Shown: one piece after another, positions 6,052 through 12,934 of the stretch
Numbering within the stretch: the first letter of the stretch is position 1
How the letters are laid out: each line of letters starts with the position of its first letter
DNA from: Candidatus Cloacimonas sp. 4484_140
Lineage (GTDB): Bacteria > Cloacimonadota > Cloacimonadia > JGIOTU-2
DNA: 12,934 nt
Direction: 5' to 3'
Assembly (NCBI GenBank): GCA_002049945.1
Contig: MVCT01000024.1
Span: 1 to 12,934, forward strand
Made by a program: the position numbers and the translations under genes
The notes under the pieces: model-generated
Told to the model about the DNA's origin: nothing
Database searches by the model: none
Seen by the model: only the letters and a program-made list of their open reading frames with translations

Positions 6052-6795
6052 ATGAAAAAGAAAATCAAATACTCGAGAATGTATTTAATCAAATTATTGA
6101 TCATTTTATATTCAATATCCGCTATACAATTTTCTTGCAGTTCCAGCTGTAATAATAATTCGGAAATAATAGATAGAGATAATATTTCTGAAATAAAAGA
6201 CAGTACAAAAGATGCCAATAATCCTGCACTGTCGGATGAAATTCAGGATAATAGAAAAGAACCTGTTGACATTCATTTTACAAAATATACCGGAAATAAA
6301 TCTGTAAGCAAGCTAATATCTATTGATGATTTTGAAGAAGCAATAAATAATTCTGAATTTGCAACTATTGATGAATCTGATTTTTTAAAAATATTTGATT
6401 TTGAGATTAATCATTCCGTTGAAATTTCAAATCCCAAAATTTTAGCATATTACTCTCATAATGATACAACAAAACTATGGCTTGTAAAAACCGATGGTGA
6501 TGTACATTGTCCTGAAGATTTTTGGCTGATTCATACCGGGAAAAACAATTTTTATTATCATAAAAAAATCAATATAAGAACTTTTTGTTTGGGCGACATG
6601 CAACCTTGTTCAAAATTCGGAAGAACGGGGCAAGGCAATATTTTTCTGAAAACAGGAGCAGCATATTACAGTTTAGATTCAACTCGGTATGGAGTTCCTT
6701 TTGGGTATAAAATTTACACGAAAATGCGCATTTTCGATATTAATTTAAATTTATTGAAAACTGATTCTATACGCATCGTTGTAAGAGAGCAGTAA
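6052..6795 (+). CDS. Putative lipoprotein of unknown function
   Basis: From the ATG at 6052 this encodes 247 residues; an upstream TTG at 6043 would add three. The N-terminus has a basic start (MKKKIKYSR), a hydrophobic core (MYLIKLLIILYSISAIQF) and SCSSSC, so export and possible lipidation at the first Cys are likely, though Q-F-S is a weak lipobox. A low-complexity Asn/Asp/Ser linker follows (residues about 35-75). The mature domain contains FEEAINNSEF, NPKILAYYSHNDTTKLWLV and a Cys-containing stretch (VHCPEDFWL, TFCLGDMQPCSKFG). I recognise no family. Base composition is clearly more A/T-rich than its neighbours, and it lies between two fragments of another gene, which suggests recent acquisition. 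No Shine-Dalgarno sequence is visible. It reads intact to TAA. Confidence 0.7.
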   Translation: MKKKIKYSRMYLIKLLIILYSISAIQFSCSSSCNNNSEIIDRDNISEIKDSTKDANNPALSDEIQDNRKEPVDIHFTKYTGNKSVSKLISIDDFEEAINNSEFATIDESDFLKIFDFEINHSVEISNPKILAYYSHNDTTKLWLVKTDGDVHCPEDFWLIHTGKNNFYYHKKINIRTFCLGDMQPCSKFGRTGQGNIFLKTGAAYYSLDSTRYGVPFGYKIYTKMRIFDINLNLLKTDSIRIVVREQ

Positions 6796-6797
6796 GA

Positions 6798-6920
6798 TTA
6801 AGCGGGAAATTAGCTTTTAATTTGAACAATCATCTTAGAAGTGAAGGTCAATTTACAATGATTAATACTAATAATAAAGCTGTAAAATATCTCTTTTTCG
6901 AACTGGAATTCCAAATATAA
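6798..6920 (+). pseudogene. C-terminal remnant of an outer-membrane beta-barrel protein
   Basis: The frame is open from the end of the lipoprotein gene and reads LSGKLAFNLNNHLRSEGQFT and then NKAVKYLFFELEFQI to TAA at 6918-6920. The ending, alternating hydrophobic residues with a final aromatic and aliphatic pair (YLFFELEFQI), is typical of the last strand of outer-membrane barrels recognised by BamA. The preceding strand has the amphipathic pattern KLAFNLNNHL. There is no start codon or ribosome binding site. It pairs logically with the signal-peptide fragment at 5885-6013 as the other end of the same destroyed gene. Confidence 0.4.
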
Positions 6921-6954
6921 ATAATGTATAATTTTGAAACAATTTAAGAAAAAC

Positions 6955-6983
6955 TTGACACACACTTACATTAAAAATAAGAA
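6955..6983 (+). promoter_or_regulatory. Candidate promoter for the lipoprotein-LysM pair
   Basis: A perfect TTGACA at 6955-6960 is followed after 17 bases by a weak -10, TAAGAA (6978-6983). The start codon of the lipoprotein is 31 bases further, preceded by a strong ribosome binding site. The -10 matches consensus at only three positions. Confidence 0.4.
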
Positions 6984-7014
6984 ACATCTAAACATAACTC
7001 TGAAAGGAGAACGT

Positions 7015-7284
7015 ATGGGAAAGAATATAATTAAGATCATAACTTTTTTATTGATCGCATTTTTTGTGCTTTCAGCATGTTGTCATAAACCACCTCCGCC
7101 TATTTCCCAAGCAGAGCTGGGAGACCTTCGTGCGAAAGTGGAACAATTCGAAGCGCAAGTTAGTGCACAAAACGCAGAGATTGAAGCACTCGAGTTGGAA
7201 TTACAACAGAAAAAAGTTGAACTTCAGAATCTTCAGGATTACGAACAACAGCTAAAAGACGACGGTTTTTTAGGGGAGGAGTAA
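7015..7284 (+). CDS. Small coiled-coil lipoprotein
   Basis: The start at ATG 7015 is preferred because AAAGGAGA (7003-7010) lies just before it. An in-frame TTG 81 bases upstream would put the signal peptide internally. The 89-residue product has a clear lipoprotein signal (MGKNIIKIITFLLIAFFVLS followed by AC), with Cys22 as lipidation site and lipobox LSAC. A second Cys and a PPPP stretch follow. From about residue 33 to the end there is a continuous coiled coil (LRAKVEQFEAQVSAQNAEIE...) with regular heptads, ending GFLGEE. This organisation recalls short periplasmic spacer lipoproteins such as Lpp, but there is no C-terminal Lys for peptidoglycan linkage. It lies one base before the LysM gene, so both are very probably co-translated and may act together, with this protein anchored in a membrane. 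Confidence 0.85.
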   Translation: MGKNIIKIITFLLIAFFVLSACCHKPPPPISQAELGDLRAKVEQFEAQVSAQNAEIEALELELQQKKVELQNLQDYEQQLKDDGFLGEE

Positions 7285-7285
7285 C

Positions 7286-8170
7286 ATGAAAAAGTATATC
7301 GTACTATTCGTTTTATTGATGATCCTATCTACTTTTCTACAAGCGGAAGTTCGCTATCTAACAGAAGAGGAATACAAAGACCTCTCCAAAGAAGAAACCC
7401 TCAAGTACTGGGAAGCTCTGGAGAATGAGCTAATGATGCTGCAGGTTCGTCATGCAAATGCCAGTTCGCAAGTTACTGAGAATGAATTGAAAATCGTAGC
7501 TTTGAGTGAAGAAATTGCTCTTCTTGATTCGGAATATGATGTGATCTACACTAGGATCATGAATTCTATTGGAACGGTTTCACATAGTGAACTTGTTGAT
7601 TTTGAACGTCAATTGAATGAGATCAAGAACAAGCTTGATTACTATGATCAACTCCCTAATTCCGAACTGTATAAAAGCAATCAGGAAATCAAGAATTTCA
7701 TTGCTCAGTATGAAAGTCTGAAGGATGAGGATGTAGCAAAAGTCCCTCAGTTCCAGCAGGTTTTTGCAGAGATAGATAGCAGAATTGAGATGCTTCAGGA
7801 AAATATGTATCCTTATGGTGAGTACTATGAGGATGAATATACTGTGGTCAAAGGTGATTATTTAGTGAAGATTTCCGGCTATGAGCACATTTATAATGAT
7901 CCTGCAAAATGGGGGATCATATATCGCGCCAACAGAGATCAGATCAAAGATCCCGACTTGATCTATACCAATCAGGTTTTCAAAATACCTCGCGGACTTC
8001 CCACAAGCTGGAAAGTTTATAGGGGTGAATGCCTCTGGACAATTTCAAGCTATCCCGAGATCTACAATGATCCCTTCCAGTGGCCCAAGATTTACAGGGC
8101 GAATACAGACCAGATCAAAGATCCTGATTTGATTTATCCAAACCAGATTCTTAGAATACCCCGAAACTAA
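7286..8170 (+). CDS. Secreted coiled-coil protein with two C-terminal LysM domains
   Basis: A 294-residue exported protein that should bind peptidoglycan in the periplasm. Residues 1-20 are a signal peptide (MKKYIVLFVLLMILSTFLQA). Residues about 25-180 are charged and helical, with coiled-coil stretches. Two LysM-type modules follow: about 185-238 (YTVVKGDYLVKIS ... DPDLIYTNQVFKIPRG) and about 242-294 (WKVYRGECLWTIS ... DPDLIYPNQILRIPRN). The modules are similar at DNA level too, pointing to an internal duplication. The first has Val where the usual KGDxLWxI tryptophan stands. There is no catalytic domain, so a structural or scaffolding role is likely. A strong Shine-Dalgarno, GGGGAGGAG (7273-7281), precedes ATG 7286. 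The gene ends 13 bases before a strong terminator stem. Confidence 0.88.
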   Translation: MKKYIVLFVLLMILSTFLQAEVRYLTEEEYKDLSKEETLKYWEALENELMMLQVRHANASSQVTENELKIVALSEEIALLDSEYDVIYTRIMNSIGTVSHSELVDFERQLNEIKNKLDYYDQLPNSELYKSNQEIKNFIAQYESLKDEDVAKVPQFQQVFAEIDSRIEMLQENMYPYGEYYEDEYTVVKGDYLVKISGYEHIYNDPAKWGIIYRANRDQIKDPDLIYTNQVFKIPRGLPTSWKVYRGECLWTISSYPEIYNDPFQWPKIYRANTDQIKDPDLIYPNQILRIPRN

Positions 8171-8183
8171 TATACATTCTTAG

Positions 8184-8226
8184 AAGCCCCTTATCTCTTT
8201 ATTCGGAATAAGGGGCTTTTGTTTTA
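8184..8226 (+). terminator. Strong intrinsic terminator after the LysM gene
   Basis: A perfect 11-base stem, AAGCCCCTTAT (8184-8194) with ATAAGGGGCTT (8208-8218), has a 13-base loop and is followed by TTTTGTTTTA. It ends only about 15 bases before the pgpH start codon, leaving no room for a separate promoter downstream of it. Confidence 0.92.
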
Positions 8227-8240
8227 TTAAGAATCAGACT

Positions 8241-10370
8241 ATGAAAACATATCTTCCAACAAAAAGAATATCGCAGGCATTTATTGCAGTCGGTATCACT
8301 ACAATACTAATCTTTCTTGTGAATTTCTTCTTTACAAGAGAAAAAGTTATTGTTAGGAAATCCACTTTCAATATCGGGCAGATTTCCAATCAGACTATCG
8401 TAGCTCCCTTTAATTTTTATATTTACGAGGATTCTGAAGTCCTCAAAGATAGACAGGCAAAAGCAGAAGAACGTGTTTTATCAAAATACCAATTTTCGGA
8501 TGATATTACTTTTGACGTTCAGTCTCATATCAATGATTTCTATAGTTTGTTGGATAAGACATTTTTACAGGATTCTCTCAATTCTGAAAGATCATTAACT
8601 TTAGCTAGAAACGGATACAACCTCAATGAACATGATTTGAATTTTCTTGCAAACAAAGATGTTCGAGAACAACTCTTTGAATTTATACTTGTGCAGGTAA
8701 AAAATGTTCTTGGTGTTGGAATCCTCAAAAGCGAACCTAATAATGAAAAAATCACTCTAATCGAGGGTAATACTGAAAAAGAAATATCTGTTAAAGAGCT
8801 TTTCGTGAAAGAAACAGCGATCAATTATATTCTTGATCAACGCACTCCAAGGTTCAGCTCTGACGAGTGGAAAAGTATCATTGAGAAAATCCTCAATACA
8901 ATACTGCTGCCCAATGTGTTGTACGATAGAGACGCAACTGATTTGGCGAAGAAAAGAGCCAGTGAAAGTGTTCCTCAGATTCTCGGTGAAGTCCTGAAAA
9001 ATGAACTGATCGTGCAGGATCATCAGAAAATAACTGGGGATATGCTACGAAAACTGAATGCTCTTGATCAGGCTGAGCAAAAAAGGATCGTTACTGAGCA
9101 GGCAGGAAAACGGGTTCTCTCGCACATTGCAGAATTTATCTATATCTTCATTGTGCTTTCTCTATTCATCATATTGTCATATTTCATGTATCCTGAACTC
9201 CTTATGACTTTTTCTTTCTTCAGAACCTTTCTATTTTTCACAGCATGTATTGCACTTTTACTCATTCTTGTGACAAATCTCACTACATGGTCAGCTTATA
9301 TTCTTCCCCTTGGTTTGCCCATCATTCTTCTTGCATTTCTAATCGATGTCCGCGCAGCAATGATTTTTGGTTTTGTTAACTACTTTCTGATAACTGGCTT
9401 GCTGGATTGGAAGATCATTCCAGCTATGACCATTTGTCTGTCTGGCATGAGTGCTGTGCTTCCTCTTGAGAATCCTAGAAGCCGTAGAGATTTCTATAAT
9501 GCTGCGTTCTATATGCTGATCTTTTTCATTGCACTTGTCTTTATTTTTGGTGCAATACAACATACTAAAATACTTACAATTCTGAATGATATTAAGTGGG
9601 GTGTTCTTGGAGTATTAATTTCTCTCGTTGGCAGTATGACACTTCTTGCTCCGATAGAGCAGCGTTTACCGGTGATTACAAATATCCACTTGCTCGAGCT
9701 GGCAGATTTCAGCAATCCGTTATTGAAATCACTCACAGAGGTTGCGTCCGGAACATATCATCATTGCATAATTGTAGGAAATCTGGCTGAAGCTGCTGCT
9801 AAAGCGATAGGAGCAAATCCGATTTTATCGCGTGTAGGAAGTTATTATCACGATATCGGAAAGACCAAAAATCCCGAATACTTCGTTGAAAATACTACTG
9901 AAAAAGAGAGTATGCACAATCAATTAACTGCAACTCAGAGTGCGCAGATAGTAAAACGTCATGTTGAGGACGGGGTTAAGCTTGCACGAGAGCACCACAT
10001 CCCCAAAGCAATAATAGATATTATACAACAACATCATGGTACTTCACAGATCAGATTTTTTCTGAATCAGGCGCTTGAACAGGAAGAAGAGATCGATGAG
10101 AAGAACTTCTATTATGACGGACCCAAACCTCAAAGCAAAGAAGCTGCTATCGTTTTGATCGCTGATATCGTAGAGTCCACAACCAAATCTCTGGAAGAAC
10201 CGACCGTTGAAGAAATAGAAAATGTAGTGAAGAAAACTATAAAACGTTTGATCGATACAGACCAGCTTTCGGAGAGTGGAATTTCTCTGAAAGAATTAAA
10301 AACTTTACAGGAAAGTATGATGCCCATTTTACTTGGCATCTATCAAAAACGTATTGCATATCCGGAATAA
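8241..10370 (+). CDS. pgpH: 7TM-HD family cyclic-di-AMP phosphodiesterase (PgpH/YqfF)
   Basis: A 709-residue membrane enzyme that, in characterised relatives, hydrolyses the second messenger c-di-AMP to pApA. The order of parts is typical: one N-terminal membrane segment (residues about 12-31), a large extracytoplasmic 7TMR-HDED domain (about 35-285), seven membrane helices (about 290-470), then a cytoplasmic HD domain. The HD domain opens with SGTYHHCIIVGNLAEAAA (His507-His508) and contains YYHDIGK (His537-Asp538), then REHHIPKAIIDIIQQHHGT and an IVLIADIVES block, all as expected for metal-bound HDIG proteins. Length and architecture match full-length members. It directly abuts ybeY, a known gene order. 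No clear Shine-Dalgarno sequence is present, and a terminator stands just upstream, so expression may depend on read-through or on a promoter inside the LysM gene. Confidence 0.95.
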   Translation: MKTYLPTKRISQAFIAVGITTILIFLVNFFFTREKVIVRKSTFNIGQISNQTIVAPFNFYIYEDSEVLKDRQAKAEERVLSKYQFSDDITFDVQSHINDFYSLLDKTFLQDSLNSERSLTLARNGYNLNEHDLNFLANKDVREQLFEFILVQVKNVLGVGILKSEPNNEKITLIEGNTEKEISVKELFVKETAINYILDQRTPRFSSDEWKSIIEKILNTILLPNVLYDRDATDLAKKRASESVPQILGEVLKNELIVQDHQKITGDMLRKLNALDQAEQKRIVTEQAGKRVLSHIAEFIYIFIVLSLFIILSYFMYPELLMTFSFFRTFLFFTACIALLLILVTNLTTWSAYILPLGLPIILLAFLIDVRAAMIFGFVNYFLITGLLDWKIIPAMTICLSGMSAVLPLENPRSRRDFYNAAFYMLIFFIALVFIFGAIQHTKILTILNDIKWGVLGVLISLVGSMTLLAPIEQRLPVITNIHLLELADFSNPLLKSLTEVASGTYHHCIIVGNLAEAAAKAIGANPILSRVGSYYHDIGKTKNPEYFVENTTEKESMHNQLTATQSAQIVKRHVEDGVKLAREHHIPKAIIDIIQQHHGTSQIRFFLNQALEQEEEIDEKNFYYDGPKPQSKEAAIVLIADIVESTTKSLEEPTVEEIENVVKKTIKRLIDTDQLSESGISLKELKTLQESMMPILLGIYQKRIAYPE

Positions 10371-10817
10371 ATGGAAAAAAGTAATCAACAACTTATCAAT
10401 GAAACTGACGCCGAGATAGACCAACGGCGCATACAAAAACTCATAACGCATATTTTTCAGAGTGAAGGATTACCCACTGAAACAATTATAAATATTGTCT
10501 TTACTGATAACACTACAATTCATGAGCTCAATAAGAAGTTCCTCGACCGTGACCGTCCAACAGATGTGCTTTCTTTTAATGTGCATACTGAATATTTGCC
10601 AAGCGAATTACCAATTCTTGGTGATGTGTACATCTCAGCAGAAAAAGCTAAGGAACAAGCAGATAGTTTTGGAGTAATATTTCAGGATGAACTTGAACGG
10701 CTTGTTGTACATGGAATTCTACATCTAATTGGATATGAGCATGACGATTCCGAGCAGCAAGTAAGAATGGAAGCATTGACAGAGCAGTATCTTGCATTTT
10801 CAGAAGTGGAGAAATAA
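10371..10817 (+). CDS. ybeY: rRNA maturation endoribonuclease YbeY
   Basis: YbeY is a zinc-dependent single-strand endoribonuclease needed for 16S rRNA 3'-end maturation and ribosome quality control. At 148 residues this has the normal size. The metal site HGILHLIGYEHDD is complete (His114, His118, His124), and the upstream FLDRDRPTDVLSFN and LGDVYIS blocks are family signatures. The start codon follows the pgpH stop codon without any gap, so translation is probably coupled; no separate Shine-Dalgarno is evident apart from what lies inside pgpH. Two bases separate it from the next gene. Association with PgpH-type genes is common in bacteria. Nothing looks damaged. Confidence 0.96.
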   Translation: MEKSNQQLINETDAEIDQRRIQKLITHIFQSEGLPTETIINIVFTDNTTIHELNKKFLDRDRPTDVLSFNVHTEYLPSELPILGDVYISAEKAKEQADSFGVIFQDELERLVVHGILHLIGYEHDDSEQQVRMEALTEQYLAFSEVEK

Positions 10818-10819
10818 CA

Positions 10820-12073
10820 ATGGCTTTTAAGATCATATTAATGGTTGTTTTTCTCGCACTTTCAGGATTCTTCTCATCCTCGGAAACAGCACTATTCTCA
10901 CTTTCCAGAATGTATCTTAAGAAGCTTGAGAATTCAAAAAAATGGTCGTGCAGATATGTTCCCCAACTGCTCAAACACCCTCAGCAACTTTTGATCACAA
11001 TACTTCTCGGCAATACAATTGTGAACGTTACCTTTGCTTCTGTTGCTGCAATGATAGCGCTTAATATCTCACACTCCATACCGGGCTTTTCTGCAGCTCT
11101 TGCACTAACAATAGAAATTATTCTTGCCACAATGATCATACTCATTTTTGGTGAAGTCATTCCCAAAGTCTTTGCTCTTCAGTATGCAGAAAAGTATTCG
11201 ACTATGGTTGCCCTACCTGTCGGATTTTTTAAGATCATTCTATTTCCGATAATAAAGATTTTAGAACTTTTCTCCAGTATTTTTACAAGAGGAACAGATC
11301 ATGGTTTGCTGGATTCCAATATTAAAATCACTTCTGATGATATAAAAAGCATTGTCTATGAAGACGCTCCGGACTTGGTTGATATTCATGAAGAAGAACG
11401 GGAGATGCTGAACAGCGCCTTCGAGTTTTCAGACACAAAGGTGAAAGAGATACTCACTCCAAGAATTGATATTACCGCAGTTGAAATAGAAGATGGCATT
11501 GAAAATCTAATTCACGTGATCAAAGAAAGCGGTTTTTCCCGCATTCCGATATATCGTGGAACAATAGATAACATCCTCGGAATGGTGTACAGTAAGGATA
11601 TCATACTGAACCTCAACTCTCAGAAGCGTATAAAAGATCTTATGCGAACATGCTACTTTATTCCGGAAAATATGAAACTGAGTTTTATTCTAAGCTATTT
11701 CAGAAAGAATAAGGTCCACATGGCGGTTGTTGTGGATGAGTATGGCGGCACAACCGGTTTAGTTACACTGGAGGATGTATTGGAAGAGATCGTTGGTGAA
11801 ATTCTCGATGAAACAGATGTTGAGAAGATAGAGATCAAGCCCATTACAAAGAACGAATATATTATTGATTGCTCGATCGATATTGACGATGTTTGTAAGA
11901 AGTTCGATCTGGAAGTCGATGATCAGTTTGATAGTTTTTCAGGTTTCCTGTATCAGCTTTTTGATAAGATACCTCAAAAAGGTGAAACCGTCATTTTTAA
12001 GGATAAATACAAGTTTACTATCGAATCCATTGATGGACAGCGAATCACGAACGTACGACTGAATATACTATAA
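10820..12073 (+). CDS. CNNM/CorC-type membrane protein (DUF21, CBS pair, CorC_HlyC)
   Basis: A 417-residue inner-membrane protein of the hemolysin-C/CNNM family; characterised members are Mg2+ (or Co2+) transporters. The DUF21 domain spans residues about 1-190 with several membrane helices, and begins with LSGFFSSSETALFSLSR and includes FGEVIPKVFALQYAEK, the conserved ion-site region. A cytoplasmic CBS pair follows (about 205-325), containing ILTPRIDITAVEI, SGFSRIPIY and the YGGTTGLVTLEDVLEEIVGE motif near residue 307. A CorC_HlyC domain closes the protein (about 340-417). In Bacteroidota the related GldE is linked to gliding, but nothing here indicates motility. It starts two bases after ybeY, so it belongs to the same operon. 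Confidence 0.93.
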   Translation: MAFKIILMVVFLALSGFFSSSETALFSLSRMYLKKLENSKKWSCRYVPQLLKHPQQLLITILLGNTIVNVTFASVAAMIALNISHSIPGFSAALALTIEIILATMIILIFGEVIPKVFALQYAEKYSTMVALPVGFFKIILFPIIKILELFSSIFTRGTDHGLLDSNIKITSDDIKSIVYEDAPDLVDIHEEEREMLNSAFEFSDTKVKEILTPRIDITAVEIEDGIENLIHVIKESGFSRIPIYRGTIDNILGMVYSKDIILNLNSQKRIKDLMRTCYFIPENMKLSFILSYFRKNKVHMAVVVDEYGGTTGLVTLEDVLEEIVGEILDETDVEKIEIKPITKNEYIIDCSIDIDDVCKKFDLEVDDQFDSFSGFLYQLFDKIPQKGETVIFKDKYKFTIESIDGQRITNVRLNIL

Positions 12074-12080
12074 CAATATC

Positions 12081-12818
12081 ATGAATAATAAATTCTCGCT
12101 GATTTTATTTGCTCTGATCCTACCCCTGATGTGCTTTGCAGAAGAAACGATCTATGATTACAGTGTTCATTATGCAGGACTTCCCGTTGCACTCGTAAAG
12201 ATCTCATTAAATAGCACAGATTCATTACAGACCATAACCCTTGAAAGCACCTCAAAAGGACTTGTATCAGCACTTTTTTCTATAGAGAATACCTATGTGA
12301 GTTCTTGCAATACTGCTTTTTTACCTTACTATTTTTGGAAAACGATTTACCAGCAAAATGTGAAAGAAAAAAAAGTTGTTCTCTTCAATCAAAAAGAGGG
12401 TAGTATTGTTGTTCGAAATATTTTAAGTAGTGAAGTCGATACACTTCGGTGTGATAACCCAATTCATGACATTGTAAGCATGACCTTTTCGCTGCTTTCT
12501 GATTTGCCGGAGCAAAAATACTATATCTGTTATGGCAATTATCGTATATGGCAGTTAAATGCGGAAAAGTCAAAAACAGTGACTCTCAGCTTTGAGAAAA
12601 AAAAATATGAATGCTTTGAGTACAAGATCAAATCTGAGATTAAGTACGATTCCAAGATTGATTCTAGAACCGACATTCTGACTAATAATATTTTCAAAAA
12701 AAATGGAGCGACCTATTACTGGGTCAGCAAAGAAGCACCGCATTTGTTGTTAAAAGCAAAATACAAACGATTTCCCTTCAGTATATATTTATATCTGACC
12801 AATATCTATACACAATAG
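12081..12818 (+). CDS. DUF3108-like exported protein
   Basis: A 245-residue protein with a signal peptide (MNNKFSLILFALILPLMCFA, cleavage before EETIYDY). The mature part begins YDYSVHYAGLPVALVKISL, the YxVxYxGlpvG-type opening of DUF3108 (PF11306) proteins. These are periplasmic or outer-membrane-associated beta-rich proteins of unknown biochemical role in two-membrane bacteria. Further family-like blocks are ISLNSTDSLQTITLESTSKG, NPIHDIVSMTFSLL (the DxxS block) and the late KAKYKRFPFSIYLYL. It starts seven bases after the transporter gene, without a strong ribosome binding site, and is the last gene of the pgpH operon. DUF3108 assignment rests on these motifs only and is moderately confident. 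Confidence 0.75.
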   Translation: MNNKFSLILFALILPLMCFAEETIYDYSVHYAGLPVALVKISLNSTDSLQTITLESTSKGLVSALFSIENTYVSSCNTAFLPYYFWKTIYQQNVKEKKVVLFNQKEGSIVVRNILSSEVDTLRCDNPIHDIVSMTFSLLSDLPEQKYYICYGNYRIWQLNAEKSKTVTLSFEKKKYECFEYKIKSEIKYDSKIDSRTDILTNNIFKKNGATYYWVSKEAPHLLLKAKYKRFPFSIYLYLTNIYTQ

Positions 12819-12846
12819 TCTTTCAAAACACATTTTATTTCAAAAC

Positions 12847-12852
12847 TTGACA
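12847..12852 (+). promoter_or_regulatory. Possible -35 box upstream of the last gene
   Basis: TTGACA in the context aaaacTTGACAcA, nearly identical to the site at 6955. TATTTT at 12868-12873 could be the -10, but the 15-base spacing is short and would leave almost no leader before ATG 12883. Confidence 0.3.
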
Positions 12853-12882
12853 CATTAGTAATCAACTTATTTTTCTCAAAAT

Positions 12883-12934
12883 ATGAAAATGGGATTCAGA
12901 ATCGTTCTTATTATATGGACAATTCTTATGCTGA
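12883..12934 (+). CDS. Start of an exported or membrane protein, cut by window end
   Basis: An ATG at 12883 opens a frame reading MKMGFRIVLIIWTILML to the window edge. A basic N-terminus followed by a hydrophobic run suggests a signal peptide or membrane anchor. No Shine-Dalgarno sequence is clear, and with 17 residues no family can be named. Confidence 0.45.
   Translation, partial: MKMGFRIVLIIWTILML

Noticed and set aside
10648..10974. 108-residue - strand ORF across ybeY and the CNNM gene
   Set aside because: Both overlapped + strand genes have clear family motifs; this is a shadow.

Overview
The window is AT-rich bacterial DNA with every convincing gene on the + strand. The cell behind it has two membranes: there are lipoproteins, LysM wall-binding proteins, fragments of an outer-membrane barrel and a DUF3108 protein. 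Gene content and the abundance of degenerate intergenic repeats suit an uncultured candidate phylum of the Cloacimonadota or Bacteroidota-like type. That placement is an impression from gene content, not a phylogenetic result.

Left part (1-1730): the 3' end of a PHP-domain phosphoesterase, a small conserved helical protein of unknown role, and a short single-strand DNA-binding protein with an excellent ribosome binding site. A REP-like element bounded by TTGTCAT/ATGACAA follows. Between the first two genes lies a short possible relic of a four-helix-bundle (23S rRNA intervening-sequence protein) gene.

Middle part (1733-6920): a surface-polysaccharide neighbourhood showing clear decay. An intact nucleotide-sugar dehydrogenase is followed by a four-helix-bundle gene carrying one -1 frameshift. 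That gene sits between G/A-rich sequences in inverted orientation, and a 13-unit telomere-like heptamer array (CCCAAAA/CCTAAAA) comes next. The array runs straight into a family 2 glycosyltransferase that has lost its first beta strand. A second, larger REP-like element and an intact flippase-like membrane protein follow. After them, the signal peptide and the last beta strand of what looks like one outer-membrane protein are preserved on either side of an unrelated, very AT-rich lipoprotein gene.

Right part (6955-12934): well-kept housekeeping and envelope genes. A coiled-coil lipoprotein and a two-LysM secreted protein form a tight pair ending in a strong intrinsic terminator. Only 15-16 bases after its T-tract begins a compact operon: a PgpH-type 7TM-HD c-di-AMP phosphodiesterase, the YbeY endoribonuclease, a CNNM/CorC-type transporter and a DUF3108 envelope protein. 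The start of a further gene is cut by the window edge.

The most unusual structure is the 3240-3950 unit: IVS-protein gene, inverted G/A-rich arms and heptamer array, lying exactly where a glycosyltransferase lost its 5' end. It resembles a 23S rRNA intervening sequence placed outside rRNA.
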